In this document: one piece after another, positions 46,714 to 58,077 of the stretch
Position numbering within the stretch: position 1 is the stretch's first letter
Layout: each line of letters opens with the position of its first letter
DNA from: Ustulina deusta
Taxonomy: Eukaryota; Ascomycota; Sordariomycetes; Xylariales; Xylariaceae
Reading direction: 5' to 3'
DNA: 64,000 nucleotides
Assembly: GCA_023159155.1 (NCBI GenBank)
Contig: JAJNNX010000003.1
Span: 62,001 to 126,000, forward strand
Translations under genes and position numbers: made by a program
The notes under the pieces: generated by a model
What the model was told of the DNA's origin: nothing
The model's input: the letters and a program-made list of their open reading frames with translations, nothing else
The model's database searches: none

Positions 46714-48378
46714 ATGAACTCCTTGAACATCATATCCGCGCGAGTTTCTCCAACATCCAGCCCTGGCCCCTCGCGAACCAATTCTCTCAGCCACATCGGC
46801 TTGGCTGTTGCACCTTCTGGGGAAGGTGTTGTTTCTCCGGACGACATTCCGACCAGGGGTAAAAGCGCGACGGCAGATGACTCCCCCGACGACTATGCAT
46901 TCGAGAAAGCTGCCGATAATGCCTTCCTCGAGGGCACTGGCGAGACGTCGCCCCTGTTAGAGAAGAGAGATACAAGAGAGAAGGGGACTCGCGTCCATAC
47001 CTGGCATCATTACCCTGCGCGCATAGCAAACGGGTTCATCAACTCAATACGTCTGGTTCTGTCCACCATCGCCGCCCCTGGAGTGTATTTGATTGCCTGT
47101 TTATACGATGTCAATGGAAACTTCGCTCCATTGCATCAGCTTAAGAATCTGTTCGGTGTCTATGGTGGGAACGCGCACAAACTTGCTGCCGATTATCAGG
47201 AGAACGCCGCCTATAGCGAGAAAGAGACGGAGCCAGAACGGGATAATCAGAGCGCGAGAAGTCAACGTGGGCCCAGTGCGCCACAGCGTACAGTTTCATC
47301 GGGGTCGTCGTCTTCAGGCATTTCTTCCGAGTCAGAATCCGATGTGAGTGGTAGGACCGAAGGTAGCCGTCTCCATGCCAGATCAAAGTCACTACAACCA
47401 GCCGAAGAATTTGTGCCGTCTAGGAGGTCGATCCGGATTAAGCTTCATAATGACGATGCCATGCGCCACAGGAAACACAGAAAGACCCAGTCAACAAACA
47501 CCACTAACGCTCCCCGAGGCAGCGATGTGGCAGAAGAACTCTCGGCTCACCTCAAGTCTCCTACTTCTCCTCAAGGCGCCTTGACAAAATATCCCAAGAC
47601 CCCTGCCCCTCCTCGACCTCTGATACCGAGACGTCAGCCGTCGTATGTTCCCTTCGAACCACAAGATCCTAAGCAACTAAAGACTCTGATCCTGGACCTT
47701 GACGAAACGTTGATACACAGCATGTCCAAGGGCGGCCGGATGGGCTCGGGGCACATGGTTGAAGTGCGGTTGAACACAGCGTACACGGGAAGTGGAGGCC
47801 AGCAGATGCTGGGACCTCAGCATCCAATCTTGTATTATGTTCATAAGCGGCCGCACTGCGATGAATTCTTGCGAAAGGTAAGGCAATTTGAAGGCCCATT
47901 GAGTGTTACGCGATTATTGGTCCATGACTAACTCAGGCGGCAAAGGTTTGCAAATGGTTCAACCTGGTTGTCTTCACGGCATCGGTGCAGGAGTATGCCG
48001 ACCCAGTCATCGACTGGCTTGAATCGGAAAGGAAGTTTTTCTCGGGACGTTACTATAGACAGCATTGTACGTTTAGGCATGGGGCGTTCATCAAGGATCT
48101 CAGCTCGATAGAGCCAGACCTCAGTAAGGTCATGATTCTGGATAACAGTCCCCTGAGCTACATGTTCCACCAAGGTATAGTAATGGCTTTCCAGCATTTT
48201 CGTTATAATTTGCTAACGGGATGCAGATAATGCCATTCCCATCCAGGGATGGATCAGTGATCCGACAGATAATGACTTGCTACACCTGGTGCCATTTCTA
48301 GAAGGACTGCAATACGTGTCAGATGTGAGGGCGCTATTGGCGTTAAGAGGAGGCGAAGACGGTCAGCACGTGACGTAA
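46714..48378 (+). CDS. NEM1: Nuclear envelope phosphatase NEM1 (CTDNEP1 homologue)
   Basis: Three exons, 46714-47877, 47946-48174 and 48227-48378, encode 514 residues. Nem1 with Spo7 dephosphorylates the lipin Pah1 at the nuclear and ER membrane and so sets the balance of phospholipid and triacylglycerol synthesis. The N-terminal part carries a membrane segment (FINSIRLVLSTIAAPGVYLIACL, about 106-130) and a long Ser/Arg-rich linker. The HAD-type phosphatase domain begins at LILDLDETLIH (Asp328, Asp330) and continues through HKRPHCDEFLRK, VVFTASVQEYADPVIDW, KDLSSIEPDLSKVMILDNSP and the C-terminal HLVPFLEGLQYVSDVR. Two in-frame acceptors exist for intron 1. I used AAG at 47945, because it matches the family spacing FLRKVCKW. 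CAG at 47936 would add three residues (AAK). Intron 2 is 52 nt. Confidence 0.92.
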
Positions 48379-49334
48379 AGCTGTCGGAAGAGGGACGAAC
48401 ACTAGATATCGTATTTTTAATAATGACCTTGCGTGCTGATTGATGCAGTCACGTTGTACGATTCACGGGGCATACTTGTCCAATATCATAGTTGTGTCAG
48501 CGCCAACACAGCGAATGGAACACAAGTAGATGTTGGGAGCTCCGACCATCTCGTGGCCATCCAAGTGAAGAGGAGCCCATATCAAGCCAGCGCCGTTCAT
48601 ACGGCATATCAAGCCGGCGACAAGATCGAGGGCTCCAGATCAGCTACACAGATCCTGGCAGAGTAGCGGGCCGAGGCTGTGCTACTTGTATTTTAGCCTC
48701 ATCAGCGCAAGGGGAATAGCATGAATCGCCACCAATGTCATAAATGAAAATAGCATGGCCCGCCAGCAGCCTCAGCCTCGACTCAGTACCAAGATGCAAG
48801 TACCTATTGTCCCCAACCAAGCCACTGGTGGACGGGGTGGAGGAGGCGTGTACTGATACCTAGCCCGAAACAATCGAATTCCAGCCGCCGGTTCTGGACC
48901 CGAGAGTTGAAGTGGACAGTGTTCCCCGCCAGCCCCCAAGTCTCTTACGTCATAGAGCACCCAAAACGCTTCCCTTTCGTACTAAAGAGAGCTGGACAAC
49001 CGGGAATCACGATCATAGTTACATGATAGAAAGAACCAAAGCGACGTAAAAGGCACTAGGCTAGTGATACAACTTGGAGAAACATTGAGCCCGCATACAT
49101 ACCATTAGACGCCTCCGGACTATCCCATTGTTCCTGTTTCAACCAAGCTCCAGCTGTGTCGTCATCGCCCTCGACGGCTCTTTCTTCGCTGCTTGTAGCT
49201 CTTATAAATTTACAACCACTCCCGTCCCTAGAAGCAACTCCGAACTGCATCAACTACCAAGATAGACAGTTCCGAACTACCATCATCTCCGCCGAAATCA
49301 CAACTCCTAGATATCATTAAGCAAGTCTCTGATC
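48379..49334. other. Intergenic
   Basis: About 1 kb between NEM1 and the DUF1761 gene. One 77-codon frame (48433-48666, plus) looks like chance or NEM1 3' UTR. Nothing else was seen. Confidence 0.45.
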
Positions 49335-50085
49335 ATGTCTCTGCACTGTACGTTTTCCACTTCACAGTCCGATCAACCACTCGTCTCTCTTAGTTCGGAG
49401 TGGCTGAGAAGGCGGACAAAAAGAATGACTTGATTCCCCTCGAAAAGCGCTCCTGGGATCCAAGCTGCTGACAGGGTTGCTCAGACCTCCCCCCCGTCAA
49501 GCCCTCGGCCATCGCCCTCGGCACCATCTTCAATCACGGCGTAGAGCTGGCTGGTATGTTTAGTTTGACCTCCACCCTTAGACCACTTGCTCTCGTCTCA
49601 ATTACTTGTGACCCCCCAAGACTAAAACGCCGCAAACAGTCCTCTCTCCCCTCTTCGGCCAGACCTACCAGCGCGCCAAGGTTGCCAACACGAAGGAAGA
49701 GTTCATCCGTTCAAGAGAGGCCACCGGTGCCGCCGTGGCCTGGGGCACGTCGCTCGTCGGTTCCGCACTGCAGGCCTATGGTGTCGGTGCTCTCATCAAT
49801 GCCACTGGCACCCTGAGCTACAAGGGCGCCGCCTACCTGGGCTCTCTGATCTTCCTCGCTACTTCTGCTCCTACCGTAAGTGATCCGACAGCGATCGGTG
49901 ACTACACGAATGAATCACAGACCTATAACTAACCCGTGATGTCCCTCTAGTACCTCAGCCAGCTCTTCACTGAGAAGCGTGCAGTCGATTCCGTCGCCGT
50001 AAGCGCCTTGGCTAAGGTCGTCGAGACCCTCGGCCTGTCTGTGTTCCTTACTTGGTGGGGCACCCGTACCAATCCTTTTGACTAA
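49335..50085 (+). CDS. DUF1761 family membrane protein
   Basis: Four exons, 49335-49347, 49485-49553, 49640-49875 and 49951-50085, encode 150 residues. The sequence (VKPSAIALGTIFNHGVELAV, LSPLFGQTYQRAK, WGTSLVGSALQAYGVGAL, TGTLSYKGAAYLGSLIFLAT, GLSVFLTWWGTRTNPFD) matches the fungal DUF1761 group, small proteins with three or four membrane helices and no settled role. The first exon is only 13 nt (MSLH plus one base). The GTACGT...GCTGACA...CAG intron then joins to YLPPVKPS. This is the least certain junction: the 137-nt intron contains other AG sites, all of which give a stop or break the frame. The remaining introns (GTATGT...CAG and GTAAGT...TAG) are unambiguous. Confidence 0.82.
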
Positions 50086-50705
50086 AGGAGCAGTGGGTGG
50101 TGGTCTAATTTGACGATTTAACGAGAATCCGATCCAAGTATCGGACTGTATTATTAGCTGTTCCTGAATATGTGCTTGAGAAAATCTTGGGTCGAGCAAA
50201 ATCGGCCAGACAGGTTAGGGTGTGCGGTTGTGCTACTTATTGGTTACCTAAATATGTTTTGAATCACATCACAGGTGTTCAAACTCTGTCCCGTCCGAGT
50301 TCGCCATGAATTTTTGAATGGTATATATTTTTCATGTCCCATCTTGAAAATATTCAACATGACCCTCCTTAACGCCGATGGCCCACGTATTCGTGGTCAA
50401 TGTCGAAATAGTGCGTGTAGATACACTGACAATGTCCCGATTCGATGTGAAACAAAAAGGTGATCCACCTCTCTTCGAACCGGGTGTGTAGAAATTGTAT
50501 CGTTAGCTAGCGCGATTCACAGATGAGCCACGGCTGAGTTCCCGGTATGCTTAACGCGTGCTTCCGTTTCTCGAGAAGGGACAACACGGCTGCTCACATA
50601 CGCCTTGCCCAACACTCAGCTGCAGCGCTATAAAGCATGCGACGCGATCAGCTCATTCGTCTTTTTTCCTTTTTTTTTTGAGCATCTCTTCCTTTTTCCA
50701 TCTTT
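50086..50705. other. Convergent 3' spacer
   Basis: Between the DUF1761 gene and NHP2. A run of T and C (about 50660-50700) lies at the NHP2 3' side. No gene was recognised. Confidence 0.5.
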
Positions 50706-51524
50706 TCACACCACCAACTTCAACTGAGCCTTAGACTCCTTCTCGACGAGCTTAACGAGGTCCTTGTAGACATCGGCGAAGTCCTCCTCGCCCTCCTCTT
50801 CCTCGATCTTGTCGCCTTTCTTGGCGCCGCCCACGCGTTTCTCGGTGACCATGACAACACTCGTGGGCCGCTTGGTGCTGCCGGCGGCGCCGAGCTCGGC
50901 GCGCGACGCGACGAAGATGTAAGGGACGTTGACGTCCTCGCAGAGCACGGGGATGTGGCTAATGACATCCATAGGACTGATGTCACCGGCGAGCACGACG
51001 ACGCCAGGGAAAGAGGTGTTGCCCGGGCCCGCGGCGGGCGATTTCCTCAGGGACTTGACGACTTCTTTTACACCGCGCTTAAGGGTCTTATTCTTCGCCG
51101 CTGTACAAGGAAAAGTGATACATTAGTTAGGAAGTCTTTCACTGGCTACGAAATGCGAGCAAGGCGGGGGATGAGGGATTGGAACTGGGACACGAGGAAG
51201 AAATAAAAAATCCATACCTTTCCGCACGCTCTTCATGACCTTCTTGGTGGCCTTCTCATCGGCCAGTGGTCTAGCGAATGGCACCAAGGCGCCAACGACG
51301 GGGGCTATCGTGACGGTGGTCGCCGTTGTCTTCTTCTCCTCGACGGCGGCATCGGCGGTCTGCTCCTGGTCGTCGAGGGCGGCGGTGACGGCGCTCTTGA
51401 GCTTCTCCTTCTTCTCCTTTTTGTCCTTCTTGTCCTTCTTCACCTTACCGACGCCATCCGCATCGCTGCGCTTCTTCTCCTTCTTCTCCTTCTTTTCCTT
51501 CTTTTCCGGCTTCGTAGCCCCCAT
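50706..51524 (-). CDS. NHP2: H/ACA snoRNP subunit NHP2 (L7Ae family)
   Basis: Two exons, 51524-51218 and 51100-50706, encode 233 residues. Nhp2 binds H/ACA guide RNAs in the nucleolus with Cbf5, Gar1 and Nop10 to pseudouridylate rRNA. The L7Ae fold is visible: PFARPLADEKATKKVMKSVR before the intron, then AKNKTLKRGVKEVVKSLRK, GVVVLAGDISPMDVISHIP and VLCEDVNVPYIFVASRAELG. It ends with KLVEKESKAQLKLVV. The first 45 residues are a KKE-rich tail (KPEKKEKKEKKEKKRSD), longer than in yeast Nhp2 (156 residues) and typical of filamentous fungi. The intron (51217-51101, GTATGG...CAG) carries a CTAAC branch-site sequence well upstream of the acceptor. Confidence 0.93.
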
Positions 51525-51989
51525 TTTCGCTATTTTGCAGCCTCGCCTGGCCTTCCTTTCTTCTTGGTTGTTGACTGACTGAGGATCTTTTGGAACCGGG
51601 AATTGAGTGCTTCGACGACAAAGTGAGACGCAGTAGTACCTTGCCGATCGTGGCGTGCGATGAGAAAAAAAGTGTCGCTATTGATATTGGGCAGGAGATA
51701 TTGTTTAAGATCAACAACCCTTGATGTCCCCGGTCCTCTGTTAATTGAACCAACTCGAGCTTGCAGAAATTCGTGTCTCCGAAATTTTTCTTTGCTCTGT
51801 GCCAAATGCGCTGTAGCGTTCCCGGGGCGATCCCAATTGAGCCAATCAGAGAGCGTTTCTGAATGGGGCATTCCGCTTTTAGGCTGTCGAGCACCCCACA
51901 GACAGCTTCTGCATACATTATTACCTAGGTGGGTTAGTGACTGAAAAGCATCGCAGCATCTTACTACCCACCTAGGCTAGGTACCTATC
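51525..51989. other. Intergenic, NHP2 promoter
   Basis: Upstream region of NHP2. Overlapping frames on both strands have no family resemblance. TACCTAGGT words occur near 51921-51990. Confidence 0.45.
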
Positions 51990-52311
51990 GGACCCATTCG
52001 TACTTGGTCTTTTAAGGCACTTCCAGATATCTAAGAATTCGTTCATTGTTATCAACCGTGGCGTCTCCATTGCGGAGCTTCGTAACAGATGTTCAGCTCG
52101 AAATCCAACTTATGACCCCAATGAGACACAATACTGCATATGGACTAAGTGCCTGAACAGCATTTCCGAAGACGAGACGCTTGGTTTGAGATGGGAGCAG
52201 ATTGCTGAGCTTATTGACAATTACAAAGAGGTCTGTATCCCGTCTTTGGACGACCTAGCTAACAAATCCGGCCGTTTAAAAACACGGGAAATTTTACAGA
52301 TAGTATACTAG
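51990..52311 (+). other. Open stretch without start, possible gene remnant
   Basis: About 105 codons read open on the plus strand to TAG at 52309, with protein-like content such as NRGVSIAELRNRCSARNP, YCIWTKCLNSISEDETLG and RWEQIAELIDNYKE. There is no ATG near its beginning and no clear splice partner. I do not recognise the family. It sits next to the HNH-like relic on the opposite strand and may be another decayed gene. Confidence 0.25.
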
Positions 52312-52384
52312 ACTGGAGATGTTTTGTCAACGGGCTCAGTAGAGTCGCTTAATCGGACTTAATACTGCTACAGACAAGTTCTCA

Positions 52385-52959
52385 TCAACAGCCTTCTTCT
52401 GGGGCTGTGAATCTCAGGATCAGCCACCAAACGTCAATCCCGGTAGGCGTACTGTCGGTATGAGGTAAATACCTCTTCCTTCTCCTCATCGTCCTTCCCT
52501 CCACGCCTACAGCTGCTTCTCCCCCCTGGAACAGATCCTCTGGCTTGCCACCTGTAGTCGTGGCCACGAAATCATCAGCCTCGTCTGTGGGTAGATGCTA
52601 TTCTTAGCGCAAGCTTTCTTAACATTGTCTCGCGAACCACTTTCCAACGGTAGGAATGAACGGGGTATCAGCATATGCAATGCGATCTTTCCACCACCCA
52701 TCTGCCTCAAATTTCTGTCGGCGCAGTGAATTTACAGATATGGCCGTCCGAGTCATCGAGAGGTCCAAACAGACACACTGCCGCCGGCTCGCCCACATTG
52801 TACCCAACAATGTGAGCGAGCGGTATTGCACCGCACAAGTTCATACCGCTGGCTAACTGGGCACCACGCCAGTTTCCAGTTACCTTTTTCTGCACCGTAG
52901 GCCTTCATGACGGCTTTCCGCCAGCGAGCTCGTTTGTCGGGGTTACGGGGGTTCTCCAT
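52385..52959 (-). pseudogene. Decayed HNH-endonuclease-like gene
   Basis: From the ATG at 52959 one frame reads MENPRNPDKRARWRKAVMKA and continues to WCPVSQRYELVRC. The next recognisable part, LAHIVGYNVGEPAAVCLFG followed by PLDDSDGH, is in another frame. A third frame then carries FEADGWWKDRIAYADTPFIP, and a further part (PEDLFQGGEAAVG) lies in yet another. The succession of a basic helix, WCPV, AHIV-YNVGE and a downstream LFGP matches a family of fungal HNH-nuclease-domain proteins. Its members are usually a few hundred residues long. At least two frame shifts are needed and no intron with proper borders removes them, so I call it a pseudogene. The resemblance is from memory and not from a search. 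Confidence 0.5.
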
Positions 52960-53983
52960 CGTAACTGTTGCACTCACTACTCACTACTCACCACCCAGGA
53001 TGCCAAATAGACTCTCCAACTGAGTGGTATTCTTCGGCCGGACTATATGTATTCTATCTCGTCCAGTGGTGGGAACGATCAATTATTTATGGCGTTAGAG
53101 GTTGTCGATAAGACAACGCGCAGCTTTGAGTGTGAACAAGCCCATAATCAAACCTTTGATCAATGCAAAACTCAGGATCAAGAAGCCGTCTAGGCATATT
53201 TTCTGCCTCGATAATGAACAGGTTCTCAACGGAGTTGACTAGACCCAAATTCCGTTTTTTGGTAAGCTTTCATGCCTGAACAACGTCGGTCGTACCACGC
53301 TCTGTCCACAACATCACCCCAGCCCATACAACTCCAGCTCCTTGCGGGCGAGCTTGAGAAGCAGTCATGTGACATTCCTCCCCGCAAACTATCCCCGCAG
53401 GAATGCTGTCCGCAGTGTCTCGTAAGGTTCAATGCTCCCAACCACGACGAACTTAGTTAGTGAGTGCCAGAATGGTTTCGATGCAAATTAGGCGGTCCAC
53501 GCGGATTACTGAATGTGGCATCACTCGTAAAAGGTTTGTTGCAAAAGGAGGTCCCCCAGCTACCTAGAGATCGAGTTCAAGGTTCGATAGTGCCGCGCGG
53601 TAGGTATACACAGATGCGTTCGTATACCATGCACATGGCCGGAATCATGATGCTACCGGTACTTGATTACCCCAATCTTACCCCATTCGGTAGCTATTCT
53701 CTACACCGCGACTGAGCAACTGGGTAGGTAGTACTCAGAGTGGATTCTGGTGAGACCACAATGTTATCCCGAGTACGGCGCCCGGAAGTATTGCAGATGG
53801 AACCACGAGAAGTGTTCACCGTGTCCATGGGTATTTTAGGTCTTTAGGACCCCGGACCTTGTATGATGGATGTGACTCCTCTCCTTCTCACTAGCCTTAC
53901 GGATCCCCCCTAGATCTAGGGAATTGTACTCGCTGTATGTCGTGTGCAAGTGAGAGATGGTCATCAGTTCTCTGGCCGACAAG
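52960..53983. other. Intergenic, promoter of the mannosidase gene
   Basis: About 1 kb upstream of the GH92 gene. Short frames only; nothing recognised. Confidence 0.5.
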
Positions 53984-56900
53984 ATGGGTTTCCGGTCGTT
54001 ACTCTTCTATTGCGCCGTAGCTGCATCCCTCAAGCCATCACTCGCGGTGTTCAGCACTCGGGATATTACGGACGCAGCAAACAGTTATGATTTTGTCAAT
54101 CCCCTCATTGGCACTCGTAATGGCGGTACGTCAGACCCATCCCTTTGTGTGCAGGTCTCTAACTGGAATGTTAAGGCCATGTGTTCGCTGGGGCAACTCT
54201 TCCCTTTGGTAAATATACCCTTGTGCTCCTTCTCTTCTGCGGAGAGATTGCGGTAGGTGCTGAAGAAACCCCCACTAACTGGTTCGCAGGCATGGCCAAG
54301 GCCGTAGCAGACGTGACCGAGGACAACCAGGGTGGATAGTAAGTGACTCCCGGCGCACTCTCTTCTCATTCGAGCCATTTCACGGGGTTCTTTGATTCGG
54401 GCTATCACGATGTTGTAGGACCTTTCTATATTTCGATATGTGGATATACCGACTTTAGTTAGGATATCAACTGCTGATTCCGAATTTCATAGTGCTTCTA
54501 ATGGGAGCCCCGTCACAGGATTTTCCCATATGCATGATTCCGGTACTGGCGGAGCATCCTCCCTAGCCAATTTCCCTATCTTTGTGCATCCAGGATGTAA
54601 AAATGATACCGTAAACGGTTGTGTCTTTCCGAAGAGTCGAAGATCTGTTGGTGTTGTCGATGGGAGTGTGTCTGCACGCCCTGGTTACTTCACAATTGGC
54701 CTAGAGTCCGGCATTAAGGCTGAAATCACTGCCTCGAATCATACGGCCTTATATAAATTCACCTTCTTCGACAATGCTACAAGCGATACTGAAGTTGATG
54801 GACCGCTAAGTCCTCTCTTATTCGTCGATTTGACTGATCTTCCCAATACTCGTAAGAGTGGTACTGCATCGGTAGATACTGACGGTCGGATGACGGGAAC
54901 TGGCACTTTCAGTCCATCATTCGGTATTGGAACATATACGCTTCACTACTGCGCCGATTTCAAAGGAGGGTTGATTCGGGACACCGGCGTGTTCATCAAC
55001 ACTCGGGGCGGCAGTGAGCCGAAGAATATAACCGTTCAAGAAGATAGCAATTCTCCCCCCATCCCAGCTGGCACAGTGAGTAATTCTTGGTGTCATTTTC
55101 TTCTTGTTTTACCGACTTCCAGGATATGATTGGGCCAAAATCGTGTCTCGGAAGCCTCCCACTTTTTCGAACCAGATCATGCTCAAAACGACAATCACTG
55201 ACCTCAGGTGTTGAAGTATGTGTGGTTCAAGGAAGTCGAAAAGGGCGGAGAGCTGACGGCACGAGTTGGTCTTTCATTCATCAGTTCTGAAAAGGCTTGT
55301 AAGAACGCAGAAGCCGAGATCCCGGACTTTAGCTTCCAGGACACACTCGCAATAGCCGAGAAAGCATGGAAAGAAAAGCTCAGTGTCATTGGAATTGACA
55401 CCCGTACACCTGCCAATTCGACTGGCGCGGTTGATATGAATGACCTACAGACTATATTTTGGAGCGGTGTTTACAGGGCGATGATCAGCCCACAAGACTA
55501 CACGGGCGAAAATCCTCTGTGGAAGAGTGACGAGCCATACTACGACTCATACTACTGCATTTGGGATTCATTTAGATCAATCCATCCTTTTATCACGTTG
55601 GTTGACCCGTACTCGCAGTCTCTCAGTAAGCTATTCCTGGTGTCATTTTCTTCCTGTAATAGTCGTTTGCGAAGGCAAAACTTTCCTGTTCGGGCGACAA
55701 GCGTATCCCGGGAGCATGGAGAACTCCTAAACCCCGCGCCTGTTTCATCTGAAAAAGTAACTACTGACTCCAGCGACCTATAGTGATCCGCTCCTTAATT
55801 GACATCTATGAACATGAGGGTTGGCTTCCAGACTGTCGAATGAGCTTGTCTAAGGGTTGGACACAAGGTGGCTCGAATGCTGATATCGTATTGGCCGACT
55901 CGTATCTTAAGAATATCACGCAAGGGGTCGATTGGGATAAAGGATATGAGGCACTGATTAAGAATGCAGAAGTTGAGCCGTAAGTAACTCAGAACCTCGC
56001 TACAAGATTGAGAATAGTGCAAATAATACTAATATAATTTCTAGTCAAGTCTGGGATTATGAAGGCCGGGGTGGTCTATACAGTTGGAAAAATCTTGGCT
56101 ACATCCCGGCAGATGATTTCGACCCTTACGGGAACGGCCTTTTCACACGGAGTATATCACGGACGGTCGAGTATGCCTACAACGATTTCTGTATCGCCGA
56201 GGTGGCAGAAAAACTAGGGAAGGAGGAAGATTATGAGAAGTATACCAAGAGATCCGGTAATTGGATAAACCTCTACAAACCGGGCCAAACTTCGTCCATC
56301 AATGGCGTTGACACTAACTTCACTGGTTTTTTGCAACCAAAATTTTTGAATTCCAGCTTCGGTTTCCAGGATCCGAACTTCTGCTCACCGCTGAACAATT
56401 TCGACTCTTGCTATCTTAACCCTAATGGTCACGAAACGTACGAAGGTAGCTCTTGGCTCTACACATTCTTCGCGCCGCATGATATGGCTGCCCTTATCAG
56501 CACCCTGGGAGGTCCTGACACGTTTGTTAGCCGTCTTGATTTCCTTCACGAGAGCGGACTTCTCTATGTCGGAGATGAGCAAGCTTTCCTTCCCATCTTC
56601 CAGTACCACTATGCTGGCCGACCGGCCAAATCGGCGGAACGAGTCCACTACTACATACCAAGCCAATTCAACACCACCACAGCCGGCATTCCTGGAAATG
56701 ATGATTCGGGGGCAATGGGCTCATTCGCAGCGCTTGCAATGCTAGGAATCTTTCCGAACCCGGGTCAAGATGTTTATTTTATTACGCCTCCGTTCTTCCC
56801 TTCGGTGTCAATCATCAACGGCATCACAGGCAATACGGCGACCATTAAGAACATCAACTTCGACGTCTCGTACAAGAACATCTACATTCAGAGTGCTCAA

Positions 56901-57047
56901 TTAGATGGAAAGACGTATACTAGAAATTACTTGACACACGACTTCTTCTTGAATGGTGGTACTCTTGAACTCACGCTTGGTCCCAAAGAGAGCACAACTT
57001 GGGGAACGGGAGATGATGATGTGCCACCCAGTCTTAGTACGAAATAG
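53984..57047 (+). CDS. Secreted glycoside hydrolase family 92 alpha-mannosidase
   Basis: Seven exons, 53984-54125, 54176-54208, 54290-54338, 54493-55075, 55208-55625, 55784-55979 and 56045-57047, encode 807 residues. GH92 enzymes are calcium-dependent exo-alpha-mannosidases acting mostly on alpha-1,2-mannose of glycoproteins. A signal peptide (MGFRSLLFYCAVAASLKPSLA) points to secretion; an in-frame ATG nine codons upstream (53957) is possible but spoils it. Landmarks are YDFVNPLIGT, HVFAGATLPFGMAKA, GFSHMHDSGTGG, YYCIWDSFRSIHPF, YEGSSWLYTFFAPHD with the likely acid Glu, and GNDDSGAMGSFAALAMLGIFP. Exons 2 and 3 are 33 and 49 nt. Intron 1 ends in AAG after a TCTAAC branch site. Several NxS/T sites are present. 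The frame is intact throughout. Confidence 0.93.
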
Positions 57048-58077
57048 AGCATCCAGAGTCGCCATAATTGACGGCATGGTGAACTTAAGAAGATGAAACC
57101 AATCCAATTAGCTTCTACATCTAGTGACATACGATGCCGTGATCCAATTTGCCCCGCGCAGCAACCAGTAATTAAAATAGATTGTTAGTGCACAAACATT
57201 CGTGCCTAGAGGGGGTCGGGGATTTCCGACGAGAGCCTTTGAAGACAGGCAGGAATTGGTCTAGATAACAGCAAACTGCTTGGTGTGCAACTACATGAGA
57301 AAAATGAAGAAGTCTGTGGCTATATATAGGTTCGTTCCACGAAAATGGCTTGCAGTCTATCTAGGTAGTCTAGGTCCTAATGACCTATGTATATACTGCC
57401 CTCGCCGACTGATCTACGGCGGCATAGCCTCGCTATGGCTAACTGCCCACCTTACTTAGCTCTACCCTACCTGTTAAATTATCCTTTCTAATCTGGAGGA
57501 GCGTTCGGTGAATGGCTGGGCTGGCCATTTCTCCAGCTATCACATCAGCTTACCCCCTCACCAAGTAAAGCCAAGATCACAGGTGACAGAACAGCCACGG
57601 CTTCCAAGAAGATTAGAACGCTCATGCATGAACCTCAGTAACGCCAGCGACGTAGGTGGCTACCTACATGCAAATCCGTTTGGGCAATTGTTAGTTTACG
57701 CTGGACTCTTTCTAAAATGGGGTCAACCACGTAGTCTTCAGACGAGGCTCGGGGATAGGGATTCAAGAGTGTATGTTGTTCAGCTATAGCCATGCGCCAC
57801 CACCAACCACTGTCTTAGACCAGCCAGTTGGGATATTGATTATTAAAACATCTCCCGGCACGGGAGAGACATTGCCCATTGCTGTTCCTGTTGGAACTTG
57901 GGTTATCAGGCAGGAAGCTCTTTCATTCTACCTTAGTTAGTTTAACTGCCCCCTTTTCATTATCTTCTCTTGAAGTCAAGATTATTCAACCAGTAGTCAC
58001 CAGGTACTTTAATTCAATACCGCTCAACGCCAACGCTCACCAACCCTCAAATCGCCAACCCGGAAAGACCATTTAGC
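57048..58077. other. Intergenic
   Basis: About 1 kb between the GH92 gene and the Cys-rich membrane protein gene. TAGGTAG/CTACCT words recur near 57360-57390 and 57650-57665. No gene was recognised. Confidence 0.5.

Noticed and set aside
48433..48666. 77-codon frame after NEM1
   Set aside because: It is likely 3' UTR, with no family resemblance.
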